Positions 19,303 through 30,047 of a stretch of 64,000 nt of DNA are shown here, piece after piece. The stretch comes from Methylobacterium sp. Leaf91 (GTDB lineage: Bacteria > Pseudomonadota > Alphaproteobacteria > Rhizobiales > Beijerinckiaceae), in assembly GCF_001422815.1 (NCBI RefSeq), contig NZ_LMMP01000003.1, positions 35,144 to 99,143 of the forward strand. The letters are read 5' to 3'. The notes under the pieces were generated by a model. That model saw only the letters and a program-made list of their open reading frames with translations, did not search any database and was not told the origin of the DNA. How positions within the stretch are numbered: the first letter of the stretch is position 1; each line of letters opens with the position of its first letter. Position numbers and translations under genes: made by a program.

Positions 19303-19420
19303 CCCTCTCCCCCTTGTGGGGAGAGGTTAGGAGTGGGGGTGGCTCCGCCAGCCTCCGCAGCAGCGGGAGGGGCACCCGACCACCCCACCTCCAACTCCTC
19401 CCCACAAGGCGGAGGAGGGC
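19303..19420. repeat. Long imperfect inverted repeat
   Basis: The left arm 19303-19342 and right arm 19378-19420 are near reverse complements of about 40 bases. Both are built around CTCCCC and CCACAAGG-type words, with smaller hairpins inside each arm. It lies between convergent genes and is non-coding. Confidence 0.75.
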
Positions 19421-19520
19421 AGGGCTGCGCAGCCCGCAAAATCTGTGAATGCCGTAGCGCCGCCGGCTTGGGAGGGTGCCCGCCGAGCCGGCGGGAGAGG
19501 GGGCGATCTCTCCGAACAAC

Positions 19521-19577
19521 GTGCTCCCCTCATCCGACCCGCTTCGCGGGCCACCTTCCCCCGCAGAGGGGGGAAGG
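19521..19577 (-). repeat. Dispersed palindromic repeat, copy 1
   Basis: Contains the hairpins CCCGCTTCGCGGG and CCTTCCCC...GGGGGAAGG. Its reverse complement matches the element at 57280-57343 closely, in order and spacing of both hairpins, so the two are copies of one family in opposite orientation. Confidence 0.7.
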
Positions 19578-19627
19578 AGATGCGCCACACTTTCGAAAGC
19601 CCCGATCGAGGTTCTACCCCCGTCGCC

Positions 19628-20917
19628 TCACTCGACCCGGAGAAGCACGTGCTTCTTGCGGCCGAAGGAGAGCTTCACCACGCCATCCTGACCGAGATCG
19701 GCCAGCGTGAGCACCGCCTTCTCGTCGGTAATCTGGATATCGTTGACACGCAGCCCGCCGCTCTTGATCTGGCGCCGCGCCTCGCTGGTGGAGGGGACGA
19801 GCTTGGCGTGGTCGGGACCGAAGGCCGAGAGCACGCCGAGACCAGCTTCCAAAACGGAGCGGGCGACGGTGACGCTCGGCAGGTCCTGCGCCACGGCGCC
19901 TTCCACGAAGGTCTTGCGGGCGGTCTCGGTCGCAGCGTCAGCCGCCTCGCGCCCGTGCATCAGGGCCGTCGCCTCGGTGGCCAGTACCTTCTTGGCCTCG
20001 TTGATCTCGGCGCCCTGAAGCGCCTGAAGCCGGGCGATCTCGTCCATCGGCAGCAGGGTGAACAGCTTGAGGAACCGAGCCACGTCGGCATCCTCGGTGT
20101 TGCGCCAGAACTGCCAGTAATCGTAGGGGCTCAACATCCCGGCATCGAGCCAGACCGCTCCGGCCGCCGTCTTACCCATCTTCGCGCCGGACGCCGTGGT
20201 AAGCAGCGGACAGGTCAGGCCGTAGAGCTGCGGCGTGCCCATGCGGCGGCCGAGATCGATGCCGTTGACGATGTTCCCCCACTGGTCCGATCCGCCCATC
20301 TGCAGGATGCAGCCGTAGCGGCGGTTCAGCTCCACGAAATCGTAGGATTGCAAGATCATGTAGTTGAATTCGAGGAACGAGAGCTCCTGGTCGCGCTCTA
20401 GGCGCATCCGCACGCTGTCCATCGACATCATGCGATTGACCGAGAAGTGGCGTCCGATATCGCGCAGCATCTCGATGTAGTTGAGCTTGGTCAGCCACTC
20501 GGCGTTGTCGACCATGGTCGCGCCGTTGCCGCCGCCCCCGAAGGTCAGGAACCGCGAAAAGGTCTTCTGGATCCCGGCCTTGTTCTCCTCGATCTGCTCC
20601 AGCGTGAGGATTTTCCGCGACTCGTCCCGCCCGGACGGGTCGCCGACGCGGGTCGTGCCGCCGCCCATCAGGGTGATCGGCGTGCCTCCGGTCTTCTGCA
20701 GCCAGTGCAGCATCATGATCGACAGCAAATGCCCCACATGCAGCGAGGCGGCCGTGCAATCGTAGCCGACATAGGTCGTCAGGCGGCCTTCCAGGGCCGC
20801 CGCGTCGATCCCGGCGAGGTCCGATCCCTGGTGGATGTAGCCGCGCTCGGACAGAACCCGCAGGAAGTCGGATTTCGGCGCGAAGGTCTCAGGCTGGTTC
20901 GGCGTAGCGGTGGACAT
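19628..20917 (-). CDS. tyrS: Tyrosyl-tRNA synthetase
   Basis: A 429-residue class Ic aminoacyl-tRNA synthetase that charges tRNA-Tyr. The HIGH-type motif is HVGHL at about residues 60-64. The KMSKS-type motif is KMGKT in [11 protein letters not shown]. Tyrosine-pocket blocks such as [13 protein letters not shown] and the [16 protein letters not shown] stretch are present. A C-terminal S4-like RNA-binding domain ([15 protein letters not shown]) completes the protein. ATG 20917 ([10 protein letters not shown]) is the start; extension to 20986 adds an unconserved leader. The gene is divergent from anmK. Confidence 0.97.
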   Translation of the reverse strand: MSTATPNQPETFAPKSDFLRVLSERGYIHQGSDLAGIDAAALEGRLTTYVGYDCTAASLHVGHLLSIMMLHWLQKTGGTPITLMGGGTTRVGDPSGRDESRKILTLEQIEENKAGIQKTFSRFLTFGGGGNGATMVDNAEWLTKLNYIEMLRDIGRHFSVNRMMSMDSVRMRLERDQELSFLEFNYMILQSYDFVELNRRYGCILQMGGSDQWGNIVNGIDLGRRMGTPQLYGLTCPLLTTASGAKMGKTAAGAVWLDAGMLSPYDYWQFWRNTEDADVARFLKLFTLLPMDEIARLQALQGAEINEAKKVLATEATALMHGREAADAATETARKTFVEGAVAQDLPSVTVARSVLEAGLGVLSAFGPDHAKLVPSTSEARRQIKSGGLRVNDIQITDEKAVLTLADLGQDGVVKLSFGRKKHVLLRVE

Positions 20918-21040
20918 GCGGGGTTCCGGATTCAACGGGTCGCGGCGCGGGACAGAAGAAACGCCGGCGTGATAGCAGCAGGTCAAGTGATGCGCGGCTC
21001 TTAGCAGGGCTCACCGCGGAAGGCACGGGGCGTAAACGGC

Positions 21041-22180
21041 ATGACCATGATGCGGGCGATCGGCCTGATGAGCGGCACCTCCCTCGACGGCGTCGATGTG
21101 GCGCTGATCGAGACCGACGGCGAGGACGTGAAGGTGGTCCGCAGCCATAACGGTTACCTCGAGCCGCTCGGCCCCACCGGCTATCGCGGCTATACCGACG
21201 AGGATCGTGAGCTGCTCCGCCGGGCGCTGTCCGATTCCGAGGCCGTGGTCGCGCGCGAGGACCGGCCCGGCTGCCTCGCGGAGGCGGAGACGTTCGTCAC
21301 CGCGGCCCATGCGGAGGCGGTGGAAGCCTTCCTTGCGGATAACGGCCTCAGCGCTGCGGATATCGACGTCATCGGCTTCCATGGGCAGACCGTGGTCCAT
21401 CGCCCCGACCAGCGCATGAGCGTGCAGATCGGCGACGGGGCCGCACTCAGCCGCCGTCTCGGCATCCCGGTCGTGTCGGACATGCGCCATGCCGATATCG
21501 CTGCGGGAGGGCAGGGGGCGCCGCTGGTGCCGGTCTTCCACAAGGCGCTCGCCAAGGCGGCGGGCTATGACGGCGCGCTCGGCATCCTCAACATCGGCGG
21601 GGTCGCCAATGCCACGCTCATCGCCTCCAACGGCGACGTCATCGCCTTCGATACCGGGCCCGGCAACGCGCTTATCGACGACTGGATGCGAGAGCGCACC
21701 GGCCGGCCGCTGGACGATGGCGGGCGCACGGCGGCGCGGGGACGGCCGGACGAGCCGCTCCTCGCCTGGCTCCTGACTCACCCGTTCTTCTTCCGCAGGC
21801 CTCCGAAATCACTGGACCGCAACTGGTTCTCGCACAAGCTCGCCGGCCAGCTGTCCACCGAGGACGGGGCGGCGACGCTCACAGCCTTCACCGCGCGGTC
21901 CGTTGCCCGTGCCCTCGACCACGCGCCGGAAATCCCCACGCGCTGGATCGTCGCCGGCGGCGGCGCCCGCAACGGCGAACTGGTGCGGCTCCTGAACTAC
22001 CACCTGCGCGCCGAGATCACGACGGCGGACGCCATCGGCTGGTCTTCGGCCTATCTCGAAGCCCAGGCCTTCGCGCATCTCGCCGTGCGCTCGCTGAAGG
22101 GCCTGCCGATCACCTTCCCGTCGACGACGGGCGTGCGGGAGGCGATGACCGGCGGGGTGCTGGCGCGGCCGGACGCATGA
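21041..22180 (+). CDS. anmK: Anhydro-N-acetylmuramic acid kinase
   Basis: A 379-residue kinase of the murein recycling pathway that opens and phosphorylates 1,6-anhydro-MurNAc to MurNAc-6-phosphate. It has the family signature GLMSGTSLDGVDVALIETDG at the N-terminus, the ATPase phosphate-binding loops NIGGVANATL and FDTGPGNALIDDWM, and the late block IVAGGGARNGELVRLL. The length is typical. tyrS is its usual divergent neighbour in alphaproteobacteria, and the same order is seen here. A perfect 16-bp palindrome begins seven bases after the stop. Confidence 0.96.
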   Translation: MTMMRAIGLMSGTSLDGVDVALIETDGEDVKVVRSHNGYLEPLGPTGYRGYTDEDRELLRRALSDSEAVVAREDRPGCLAEAETFVTAAHAEAVEAFLADNGLSAADIDVIGFHGQTVVHRPDQRMSVQIGDGAALSRRLGIPVVSDMRHADIAAGGQGAPLVPVFHKALAKAAGYDGALGILNIGGVANATLIASNGDVIAFDTGPGNALIDDWMRERTGRPLDDGGRTAARGRPDEPLLAWLLTHPFFFRRPPKSLDRNWFSHKLAGQLSTEDGAATLTAFTARSVARALDHAPEIPTRWIVAGGGARNGELVRLLNYHLRAEITTADAIGWSSAYLEAQAFAHLAVRSLKGLPITFPSTTGVREAMTGGVLARPDA

Positions 22181-22187
22181 TACCAGT

Positions 22188-22223
22188 CTCGCTGAACCCG
22201 ACCCATAGGTCGGGTTCAGCGAG
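22188..22223. repeat. Perfect 16-bp inverted repeat after anmK
   Basis: CTCGCTGAACCCGACC (22188-22203) pairs without mismatch with 22208-22223 around a CATA loop. There is no T run, so it is hairpin-forming but not a canonical intrinsic terminator. It sits in the anmK-aroC gap, and GCTCAGCGAG at about 22270-22280 echoes part of the stem. Confidence 0.8.
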
Positions 22224-22347
22224 GTCCGACGGATGACCGCCGCCGCGCCGTCGCGCGGGCAGAGCTCGATGAGTCAGGCTCAGCGAGTTCTGGCATGAGC
22301 CCGGCGCTTTGCTCTCAGCCACATACCGCGCTAGAGCGTCTCCCACC

Positions 22348-23451
22348 ATGTCGCACAACACTTTCGGCCATCTCTTCCGCGTGACCACCTTCGGCGAGAG
22401 CCACGGGGTGGCGCTCGGCTGCGTGGTGGACGGGTGCCCGCCGGGGATTCCCATCGAGGCGGCGGACATCCAGGCGGAGCTCGACCGGCGCAAGCCCGGC
22501 CAGTCGCGCTTCACGACCCAGCGCCGGGAGCCGGACCAAGTCCGCATCCTGTCGGGCGTCTTCGCTGACGACCGCACCGGCGGCGTGCAGCTGACCACCG
22601 GCACGCCGATCGCCCTGGAGATCGAGAACACCGACCAGCGCTCGAAGGATTACTCCGAGATCCGCGACAGCTATCGGCCGGGTCATGCCGACTACGCCTA
22701 CGACGCCAAATACGGCATCCGCGATTATCGCGGGGGCGGTCGCTCCTCGGCCCGTGAGACCGCCGCCCGCGTGGCGGCCGGGGCCATCGCGCGGCGGGTC
22801 CTGCCGGCCGACATCGTCATCCGGGCCGCCCTGGTGCAGATGGGACCGCATGCAATCGACCGGTTGCGGTGGGATTGGGACGAGGTGGCACGCAACCCGT
22901 TCTTCTGCCCCGATGCCGAGACGGCCAAATTCTACGAAGAGTATCTCGACGGCATCCGCAAGGACGGCTCGTCCATCGGCGCCGTCATCGAAGTCGTCGC
23001 CGAAGGCGTGCCGCCCGGCCTCGGCGCCCCGATCTACGGTAAGCTCGACGCGGATCTCGCCGCCGCGATGATGTCGATCAACGCGGTGAAGGGCGTCGAG
23101 ATCGGCGACGGCTTCGCCTCGGCGGCTTTGCGCGGTGAGGAGAATGCCGACGAGATGCGCTCGGGCAATGCCGGCGCTCCGACCTTCCTCGCCAACCATG
23201 CCGGCGGCGTGCTCGGTGGCATCTCCACCGGCCAGCCGCTGATCTGCCGCTTCGCGGTCAAACCGACCTCCTCCATCCTGACGCCGCGCATGAGCGTGAC
23301 AACCAACAACCGCGACGTCGATCTCGTCACCAAGGGGCGCCACGACCCCTGCGTCGGTATTCGCGCCGTCCCCGTCGCCGAGGCGATGATGGCGTGCGTA
23401 CTGGCGGATCACTATCTGCGTCACCGGGGGCAGGTCGGGACGCGGGGGTGA
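22348..23451 (+). CDS. aroC: Chorismate synthase
   Basis: A 367-residue FMN-dependent lyase that makes chorismate from EPSP, the last common step of aromatic amino acid synthesis. Signatures are [20 protein letters not shown] near the N-terminus, [24 protein letters not shown] central motif (here [12 protein letters not shown]) and the C-terminal [20 protein letters not shown]. Start ATG 22348 ([13 protein letters not shown]) fits all relatives. ribB follows 48 bases downstream in the same direction, so the two may share a transcript. Confidence 0.97.
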   Translation: MSHNTFGHLFRVTTFGESHGVALGCVVDGCPPGIPIEAADIQAELDRRKPGQSRFTTQRREPDQVRILSGVFADDRTGGVQLTTGTPIALEIENTDQRSKDYSEIRDSYRPGHADYAYDAKYGIRDYRGGGRSSARETAARVAAGAIARRVLPADIVIRAALVQMGPHAIDRLRWDWDEVARNPFFCPDAETAKFYEEYLDGIRKDGSSIGAVIEVVAEGVPPGLGAPIYGKLDADLAAAMMSINAVKGVEIGDGFASAALRGEENADEMRSGNAGAPTFLANHAGGVLGGISTGQPLICRFAVKPTSSILTPRMSVTTNNRDVDLVTKGRHDPCVGIRAVPVAEAMMACVLADHYLRHRGQVGTRG

Positions 23452-23499
23452 CCCGGCGCGCCGCAACCCATCCGCCCAGCGAATTCCAAGAGATATCCC

Positions 23500-24576
23500 G
23501 TGCCCCATACCCACGTCACGCAGGCCATCGAGGCCTATGCCCGCGGCGAGATCATCGTCGTCACCGATGACGACGATCGCGAGAACGAGGGCGACCTCGT
23601 CGTCGCCGCCTCGCTCTGCACGCCGGAGAAGATGGCCTTCATCGTCCGCAACACCTGCGGCATCGTCTGCGCGCCTCTCACCCGCGCCGAAGCGCGGCGC
23701 CTGCGCCTCGACCCGATGGTGGCCTCCAACGATGCGCCCCTGGGCACCGCCTTCACCGTCACGGTGGATGTGAAGCACGGGCTCACCACCGGCATCTCCG
23801 CCGAGCAGCGCTGCAACACGGTGCGGGCGCTCGCCAACGGCAATATGGGCGAATCCGATTTCGTCCGCCCCGGCCACGTCTTCCCGCTCATCGCCAAGGA
23901 TGGCGGCGTTCTCATGCGCTCCGGTCACACGGAGGCGGCGGTGGACCTCTGCAAGCTCGCCGGGCTGCCGCCGGTGGGCGTCATCTGCGAACTGGCAAAC
24001 GATGACGGCACGGTGATGAAGGGGCCGCAGATCACGGCCTTCTCGGAACTGCACAACCTCAAGCGCGTGTCAGTTGCCGACCTCATCGCCTACCGGCAGG
24101 CGCGCGAGAAGCTGGTCGAGCGCGTCGGGACCTTCCCGGTGAAATCGGAATTCGGCGAGCTCACCGGCTTCGCCTACACGACCCCGTTCGAGACGGTGCA
24201 GCAATTCGCCTTCGTTCAGGGCGATATCGGCGACGGGCAGGATGTGCTGGTGCGCCTGCATCGCTCCAACGTGGTGGCCGACGTGATCGGCGGCGGCAAG
24301 TCGATCGACTGCGTCCTGCGCCGTTTCGCCAAGGAGGGACGCGGCGTCCTCGTCTATCTGCGCGACGGCACCGCCGGCGTGCCGCTCTCCTCCTATGCGG
24401 AAGAAGGAGCGGAAGCCCAGCGAGTGCGGCAATGGCGCGAGGTCGGGCTTGGCGCCCAGATCCTCCGTGACCTCGGCATCGTCTCGATCCGCAACCTCTC
24501 GACCTCGTCGCGCTCCTATGTCGGCCTCTCGGGCTTCGGCATCGACCTGTTGGGCGAGGTGCCGCTGGAAGGGTGA
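23500..24576 (+). CDS. ribB: 3,4-dihydroxy-2-butanone-4-phosphate synthase with degenerate GTP cyclohydrolase II domain
   Basis: A 358-residue riboflavin-pathway protein starting with GTG at 23500. The N-terminal RibB domain (about 1-200) has the acidic loop VVTDDDDRENEGDLV, the block STDVSAADR-equivalent TGISAEQRCNTVRAL and the substrate-binding RPGHVFPLIAKDGGVL. The C-terminal part aligns with RibA, but the zinc-binding cysteine set expected after the VR-H block is missing: the region reads VRLHRSNVVADVIGG. GTP cyclohydrolase II activity is therefore unlikely, and a separate RibA would be required elsewhere. This fused but degenerate form is common in alphaproteobacteria. Confidence 0.93.
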   Translation: MPHTHVTQAIEAYARGEIIVVTDDDDRENEGDLVVAASLCTPEKMAFIVRNTCGIVCAPLTRAEARRLRLDPMVASNDAPLGTAFTVTVDVKHGLTTGISAEQRCNTVRALANGNMGESDFVRPGHVFPLIAKDGGVLMRSGHTEAAVDLCKLAGLPPVGVICELANDDGTVMKGPQITAFSELHNLKRVSVADLIAYRQAREKLVERVGTFPVKSEFGELTGFAYTTPFETVQQFAFVQGDIGDGQDVLVRLHRSNVVADVIGGGKSIDCVLRRFAKEGRGVLVYLRDGTAGVPLSSYAEEGAEAQRVRQWREVGLGAQILRDLGIVSIRNLSTSSRSYVGLSGFGIDLLGEVPLEG

Positions 24577-24583
24577 GGCATCC

Positions 24584-25519
24584 TCACCGTCCCATCAGCG
24601 CATCCATATGGGCGGTGACCGAGCGGGCGAGACCGTCCAGGCTATAGCCGCCCTCCAGCACGGAGACGATCCGGCCGCCGGCATGCTTGTCGGCGATCTC
24701 CATGAGCTTCCGGGTGGCCCAGCCGAAATCGGCCTCGTCGAGTTCGACGCTGGCCAGCGGATCGAGGCGGTGGGCGTCGAAGCCTGCCGAGATCACGATC
24801 AGGTCGGGGGCGAAAGCAGAGAGGCGAGCGAGGACCCCCTTCTCGAACTTCTCGCGGAAAATCCCGCTGTCGTCGCCGGCCCGTAACGGCACGTTGACGA
24901 TGGTGTCGTGGGTGCCACGCTCACCCACCGCGCCCGTGCCGGGAAACAGCGGCATCTCATGGGTCGAGGCATACATCACCGCCGCATCGTCCCAGAAGAT
25001 GTCCTGCGAGCCGTTGCCGTGGTGGACATCCCAATCCACCAAGGCGACCCGGCTGGCTCCGTGCCGTTCCCGGGCGTGACGGACGGCAATGGCGGCGGAG
25101 TTGAACAGGCAGAAGCCCATCGCCTGCATGCGCTCGGCATGGTGGCCCGGCGGCCGCATGGCGACGAAGGCGTTCGAACAGGCCCCGCTCATCACCGCAT
25201 CCACCGCATGGACGGCGCCGCCGACACCGCGAAGGGCCGCGTCGAGGGTGCCGGGCGACATCAGCGTATCCGAATCGATCTGGACATAGCCGGATCGCGG
25301 GGAGGCCGCGATGATCGCCTCCACATAGGGAACGGGATGGGCGAGGGCGACCGTCTCCGTCTCCGCGCGGGGCGCCGATTCGCGCAGCAGACCGGAGAAC
25401 CGTTCCTTCTCCAGGGCCGCCTCCACGGCGCGGATCCGGTCCGATCGTTCCGGGTGCCCCTCTGGCATCTGGTGATCCAGCGCGGAGGGGTGGCTTACGT
25501 ACAGGGTCGTCACGCTCAT
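24584..25519 (-). CDS. Histone deacetylase-family (acetoin utilisation-like) amidohydrolase
   Basis: A 311-residue class II HDAC-like zinc amidohydrolase. Catalytic His pair RPPGHHAER, metal-binding DWDVHHGNGSQDIF and SAGFDAHRLDPLA are all intact, so it should be active on an acetylated amine such as acetyl-polyamine or acetyl-lysine; the true substrate is not evident. Start ATG 25519 (MSVTTLYVSHPSALDH) opens the domain. It converges on ribB with seven bases between the stops and is divergent from the L,D-transpeptidase gene. Confidence 0.92.
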   Translation of the reverse strand: MSVTTLYVSHPSALDHQMPEGHPERSDRIRAVEAALEKERFSGLLRESAPRAETETVALAHPVPYVEAIIAASPRSGYVQIDSDTLMSPGTLDAALRGVGGAVHAVDAVMSGACSNAFVAMRPPGHHAERMQAMGFCLFNSAAIAVRHARERHGASRVALVDWDVHHGNGSQDIFWDDAAVMYASTHEMPLFPGTGAVGERGTHDTIVNVPLRAGDDSGIFREKFEKGVLARLSAFAPDLIVISAGFDAHRLDPLASVELDEADFGWATRKLMEIADKHAGGRIVSVLEGGYSLDGLARSVTAHMDALMGR

Positions 25520-25703
25520 CCCTCCGAACGATCCTCGTCGTTCCACCCGACCCGACTGTGCTTTACGCACAACATACGATGCAAATGCGCCACGGTTCAG
25601 GGTAGCGAGATTACGCGCCGATCAGTCTGCGAGTTAGATGGCGACATAATCCATCAACCACATTCTTCGAAGCCCCCCGGCTTCGAGACAGGCTCACTCT
25701 CAC

Positions 25704-26387
25704 ATGTCGCCCACGACCCGGTCGCCCATCCCATCCCGTCACGGCGTCCTGCATCGCTCGCTCGGCGCCGCGACGATCCTGTCCGCCCTCGCTCTCGGCG
25801 CCTGCAACACGCAGACGGCGACAGCCCCGCTCAGCCCGCCCACCGCGCATACGGCCCTGGCCCAGCCCCCGGCGCTGACCGGTGAGGCCCGTGACAAGGA
25901 ATGGCTGAAACAGGCGCCGCAGGGCAATGTCGATCCCAAGATCGCCCGCACCACCGTCGACTACAAGACGAACGAGCCCGCGGGCACCGTCATCGTCGTG
26001 ACGAAGGAGCGCCGGCTCTATTACGTGCTGCCGGACGGCAAGGCCGTGCGCTATCCCGTGGCCGTGGGCCATGCCGGCATGGCCTGGGCCGGGACCGCCA
26101 ATGTCGACCGCAAGGGCGAATGGCCGGATTGGAACCCGCCGCCCGAGATGATCGCCCGCCGCCCGGAACTGCCCAAGCGCCTCGAGGGCGGCCCCACCAG
26201 CCCCATCGGGGCCCGCGCGCTCTACCTCGCTGAGGGCAAGAAGGACACGCTGTTCCGCATCCACGGCACCAACGAGCCGGAGAAGATCGGCCAGGCCGTG
26301 TCGTCCGGCTGCATCCGCATGCTCAACGCGGACGTGGTCGATCTCTACGAGCGCGTTCCGATCGGCGCGAAGGTGGTGGTGCGCTGA
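25704..26387 (+). CDS. L,D-transpeptidase (YkuD domain) lipoprotein
   Basis: A 227-residue envelope enzyme that forms 3-3 peptidoglycan cross-links or attaches proteins to murein. The signal sequence ends in a good lipobox LGAC, with Cys 34 as the lipidated residue. The YkuD domain (about 95-227) holds the catalytic His about 187 in FRIHGTNEP and the nucleophile Cys about 203 in SSGCIRM. The linker between them is Pro/Thr-rich near the lipobox. The upstream gap (25520-25703) is AT-richer than the flanks and should contain its promoter. Confidence 0.93.
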   Translation: MSPTTRSPIPSRHGVLHRSLGAATILSALALGACNTQTATAPLSPPTAHTALAQPPALTGEARDKEWLKQAPQGNVDPKIARTTVDYKTNEPAGTVIVVTKERRLYYVLPDGKAVRYPVAVGHAGMAWAGTANVDRKGEWPDWNPPPEMIARRPELPKRLEGGPTSPIGARALYLAEGKKDTLFRIHGTNEPEKIGQAVSSGCIRMLNADVVDLYERVPIGAKVVVR

Positions 26388-26401
26388 GGCGAAGATGGGA
26401 A

Positions 26402-26431
26402 CCGGCTCCGTCGCCGAGGCGGCGGAGCCGG
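26402..26431. terminator. Hairpin after the L,D-transpeptidase gene
   Basis: Inverted repeat CCGGCTCCG (26402-26410) with CGGAGCCGG (26423-26431), starting 15 bases after the stop codon. No T tract follows. Confidence 0.5.
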
Positions 26432-26519
26432 GCTCCAAAGATACGATTCGGAAAGGCTCATTCGTGAGCAGCCTTTAACCTGAACGTTGATTCAGATTTG
26501 GCCGTTAACTTCTTGAACG

Positions 26520-26586
26520 GGTGCCTCCTGCATAGTCATCGACATGCAGAAACACAGACCGGCGCAAATAAAGCCGGGGAGGCACC
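26520..26586 (+). promoter_or_regulatory. Potential Shine-Dalgarno-sequestering stem in a 5' leader
   Basis: GGTGCCTCC (26520-26528) can pair perfectly over 9 bp with GGAGGCACC (26578-26586), which contains the ribosome binding site of the gene starting at 26592. Between them lie two smaller self-complementary pairs: CTGCAT/ATGCAG and CCGGC/GCCGG. The arrangement could hold translation off until the stem opens. Confidence 0.45.
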
Positions 26587-26591
26587 AACCA

Positions 26592-27044
26592 ATGATCAAC
26601 CATTCGCTTCAGCTCTTCTGTAACCGTGTCGTCGCCGCCGGCCGCATCACCGCCGCCGACGTTCAGGTCCTCGGTCGCGATATCCTCCCGGACGGCATCT
26701 CGCATGCGGACGAGGCCGACATGCTCATCGCCCTCGACCGGGCCGTGCCGCAGAGCGACGTGTCGTATGCCGATCTCGTGAGCGCCGCGGTGGTGAATTT
26801 CGCCGTCTGGGGCGAGCGTCCCACCGGCTACGTCGATGTCGAGATCGCCCGCTGGCTCGTCGGCTCCCTGCGCAGCGATGCCGGCCCTACACCACTTGCC
26901 GCCCGCATCGCTTTCGAGATCGTTCGCGAGGCCGAGACGAGCCACGAGATCCTCGTCGCCTTCGCCATCGGCTCCGCCCACCGTCGTCTGCATGTCGAGG
27001 AAGCGACCTCGGTATCGCCGGTCGAGCTGCTGGACGCGGCCTGA
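26592..27044 (+). CDS. Hypothetical protein
   Basis: A 150-residue soluble, mainly alpha-helical acidic protein beginning MINHSLQLFCNRVVAAGRIT. It has no signal peptide, transmembrane helix or recognised domain. Its composition and codon use look like a real gene of this genome, and ATG 26592 follows a good GGGGAGG. A possible RNA stem masks this ribosome binding site (see 26520-26586). It lies alone between the L,D-transpeptidase gene and an AT-rich non-coding stretch. I do not recognise the family; conservation within Methylobacterium would be the first thing to look for. Confidence 0.7.
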   Translation: MINHSLQLFCNRVVAAGRITAADVQVLGRDILPDGISHADEADMLIALDRAVPQSDVSYADLVSAAVVNFAVWGERPTGYVDVEIARWLVGSLRSDAGPTPLAARIAFEIVREAETSHEILVAFAIGSAHRRLHVEEATSVSPVELLDAA

Positions 27045-27846
27045 ATCCGAGCGAGTTCGGATCGCGTTCGCCGGACTGGCCAGCGAACAATGGCGAATAG
27101 ACGGGGCTTGGAGACACACTCAACCACGACCGGTCTTGGTTCAAAACTTCAGATTTTCCAACAATCGCAAAAATTCGGATCTACGACAATCAACACACAT
27201 AAATTGAAATTACGGCGCAATACCATTGGTATCACGCCATTATGCCAATAAAATAACAAGTAATCGCAGATATTTTTATAATAATTATTTACTACACCAC
27301 TCACTATATGCGGATGTAGTTCACCGAACACTTTCTGCAGTAATTGAACAACGTCGATAAATCGTTGACCGAAAAGGCTGAAGACACCCTGGTGTCGGTC
27401 ACACCGGATTCACTGCCTGCCACGTCATCGGCTCGATACGACAGCTGACATCAACGTCGGCCGATCCTCTGTCAGATGGATCGGGGTGGGCATGCGGAAA
27501 AGGGGAGCAACCCGCGCTTCCTCATCCGGGCCTCGGCGACGGGCAATGCGTCACGGTCAGCATCGGCCTGTCCCTCGACGTCGGAAATTGTGACGAGGCG
27601 GGCTTCCTCTTCCTGGTCCGGCAGGCCGCTGATGCGCTTTACCGGGCCAAGGAAGAAGGGCGCAATCGCTACACCGCCCCGTGGATACCAGCGACCATGA
27701 TTTTGAATACACAGCCGGTTTGGCGCAGCGTATGAACAATCCTTCATTGGTCCAGCTTTGCGAAGCCGCACAACTGCTTTAACGGGAACGAGCTTGAGCG
27801 CGACGGCGCTCGTGACCTTTCCCGCTTCACCCGAGTGCCTGGACAG
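27045..27846. other. 802-base region without an intact gene
   Basis: Contains an AT-rich island (27137-27390) that stands out against the high-G+C background, then a decayed diguanylate-cyclase tail (listed separately), then the leader of pccA. No intact coding sequence is supported. The AT-rich part looks like old foreign DNA or a scar. Confidence 0.6.
27514..27735 (+). pseudogene. Remnant of a GGDEF (diguanylate cyclase) C-terminus
   Basis: In the frame of base 27538 the translation reads PHPGLGDGQ, then VTVSIGLSLDVG, then a block ending ADALYRAKEEGRNRY, and a stop at 27733-27735. VTVSIG and the ALYRAKxxGRN tail are the conserved end of GGDEF domains. The GGDEF signature itself and everything N-terminal are absent; the sequence upstream in frame is unrelated. 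This is therefore a fragment of about 70 codons, left by deletion or insertion, and is not expected to make an active cyclase. The AT-rich island directly upstream may mark the event that removed the rest. Confidence 0.75.
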
Positions 27847-29850
<2,004 letters not shown>

Positions 29851-29866
29851 TCGCATAGCGATTAAA

Positions 29867-29900
29867 GGTGCGGGGTAGCCGATCACGGCCGCCCCGCACC
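29867..29900. terminator. Hairpin after pccA
   Basis: GGTGCGGGG (29867-29875) pairs with CCCCGCACC (29892-29900) over 9 bp, starting 17 bases after the stop codon. There is no clear T run. Confidence 0.5.
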
Positions 29901-30047
29901 CTCGCTGAACGCCAGACGCAATCTCGAAGCGAGGGGATCGACAGCCCCCTCGTTCACCGGGACCCCGCGAATGGGCCCTCCTGGACGGGTCCGACCGTCG
30001 AATCGGGCCCGGCAGGCGCTCGTCATCCCCTTCCGGCCAGCCGATCC

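Larger units (their letters stand above)
19236..19627. other. Repeat-filled intergenic region between the AsmA-type gene and tyrS
   Basis: A 392-base convergent gap with no gene. It is filled by two palindromic repeat elements, which are listed separately. Confidence 0.7.

Noticed and set aside
19303..19600. CRISPR-like repeat structure
   Set aside because: The repeats are inverted, few and unequal in spacing. No regular spacer array or cas gene is present in the window.
27149..27331. 60-codon minus-strand frame in the AT-rich island
   Set aside because: No ribosome binding site or conserved feature. It can be explained by chance in AT-rich DNA.
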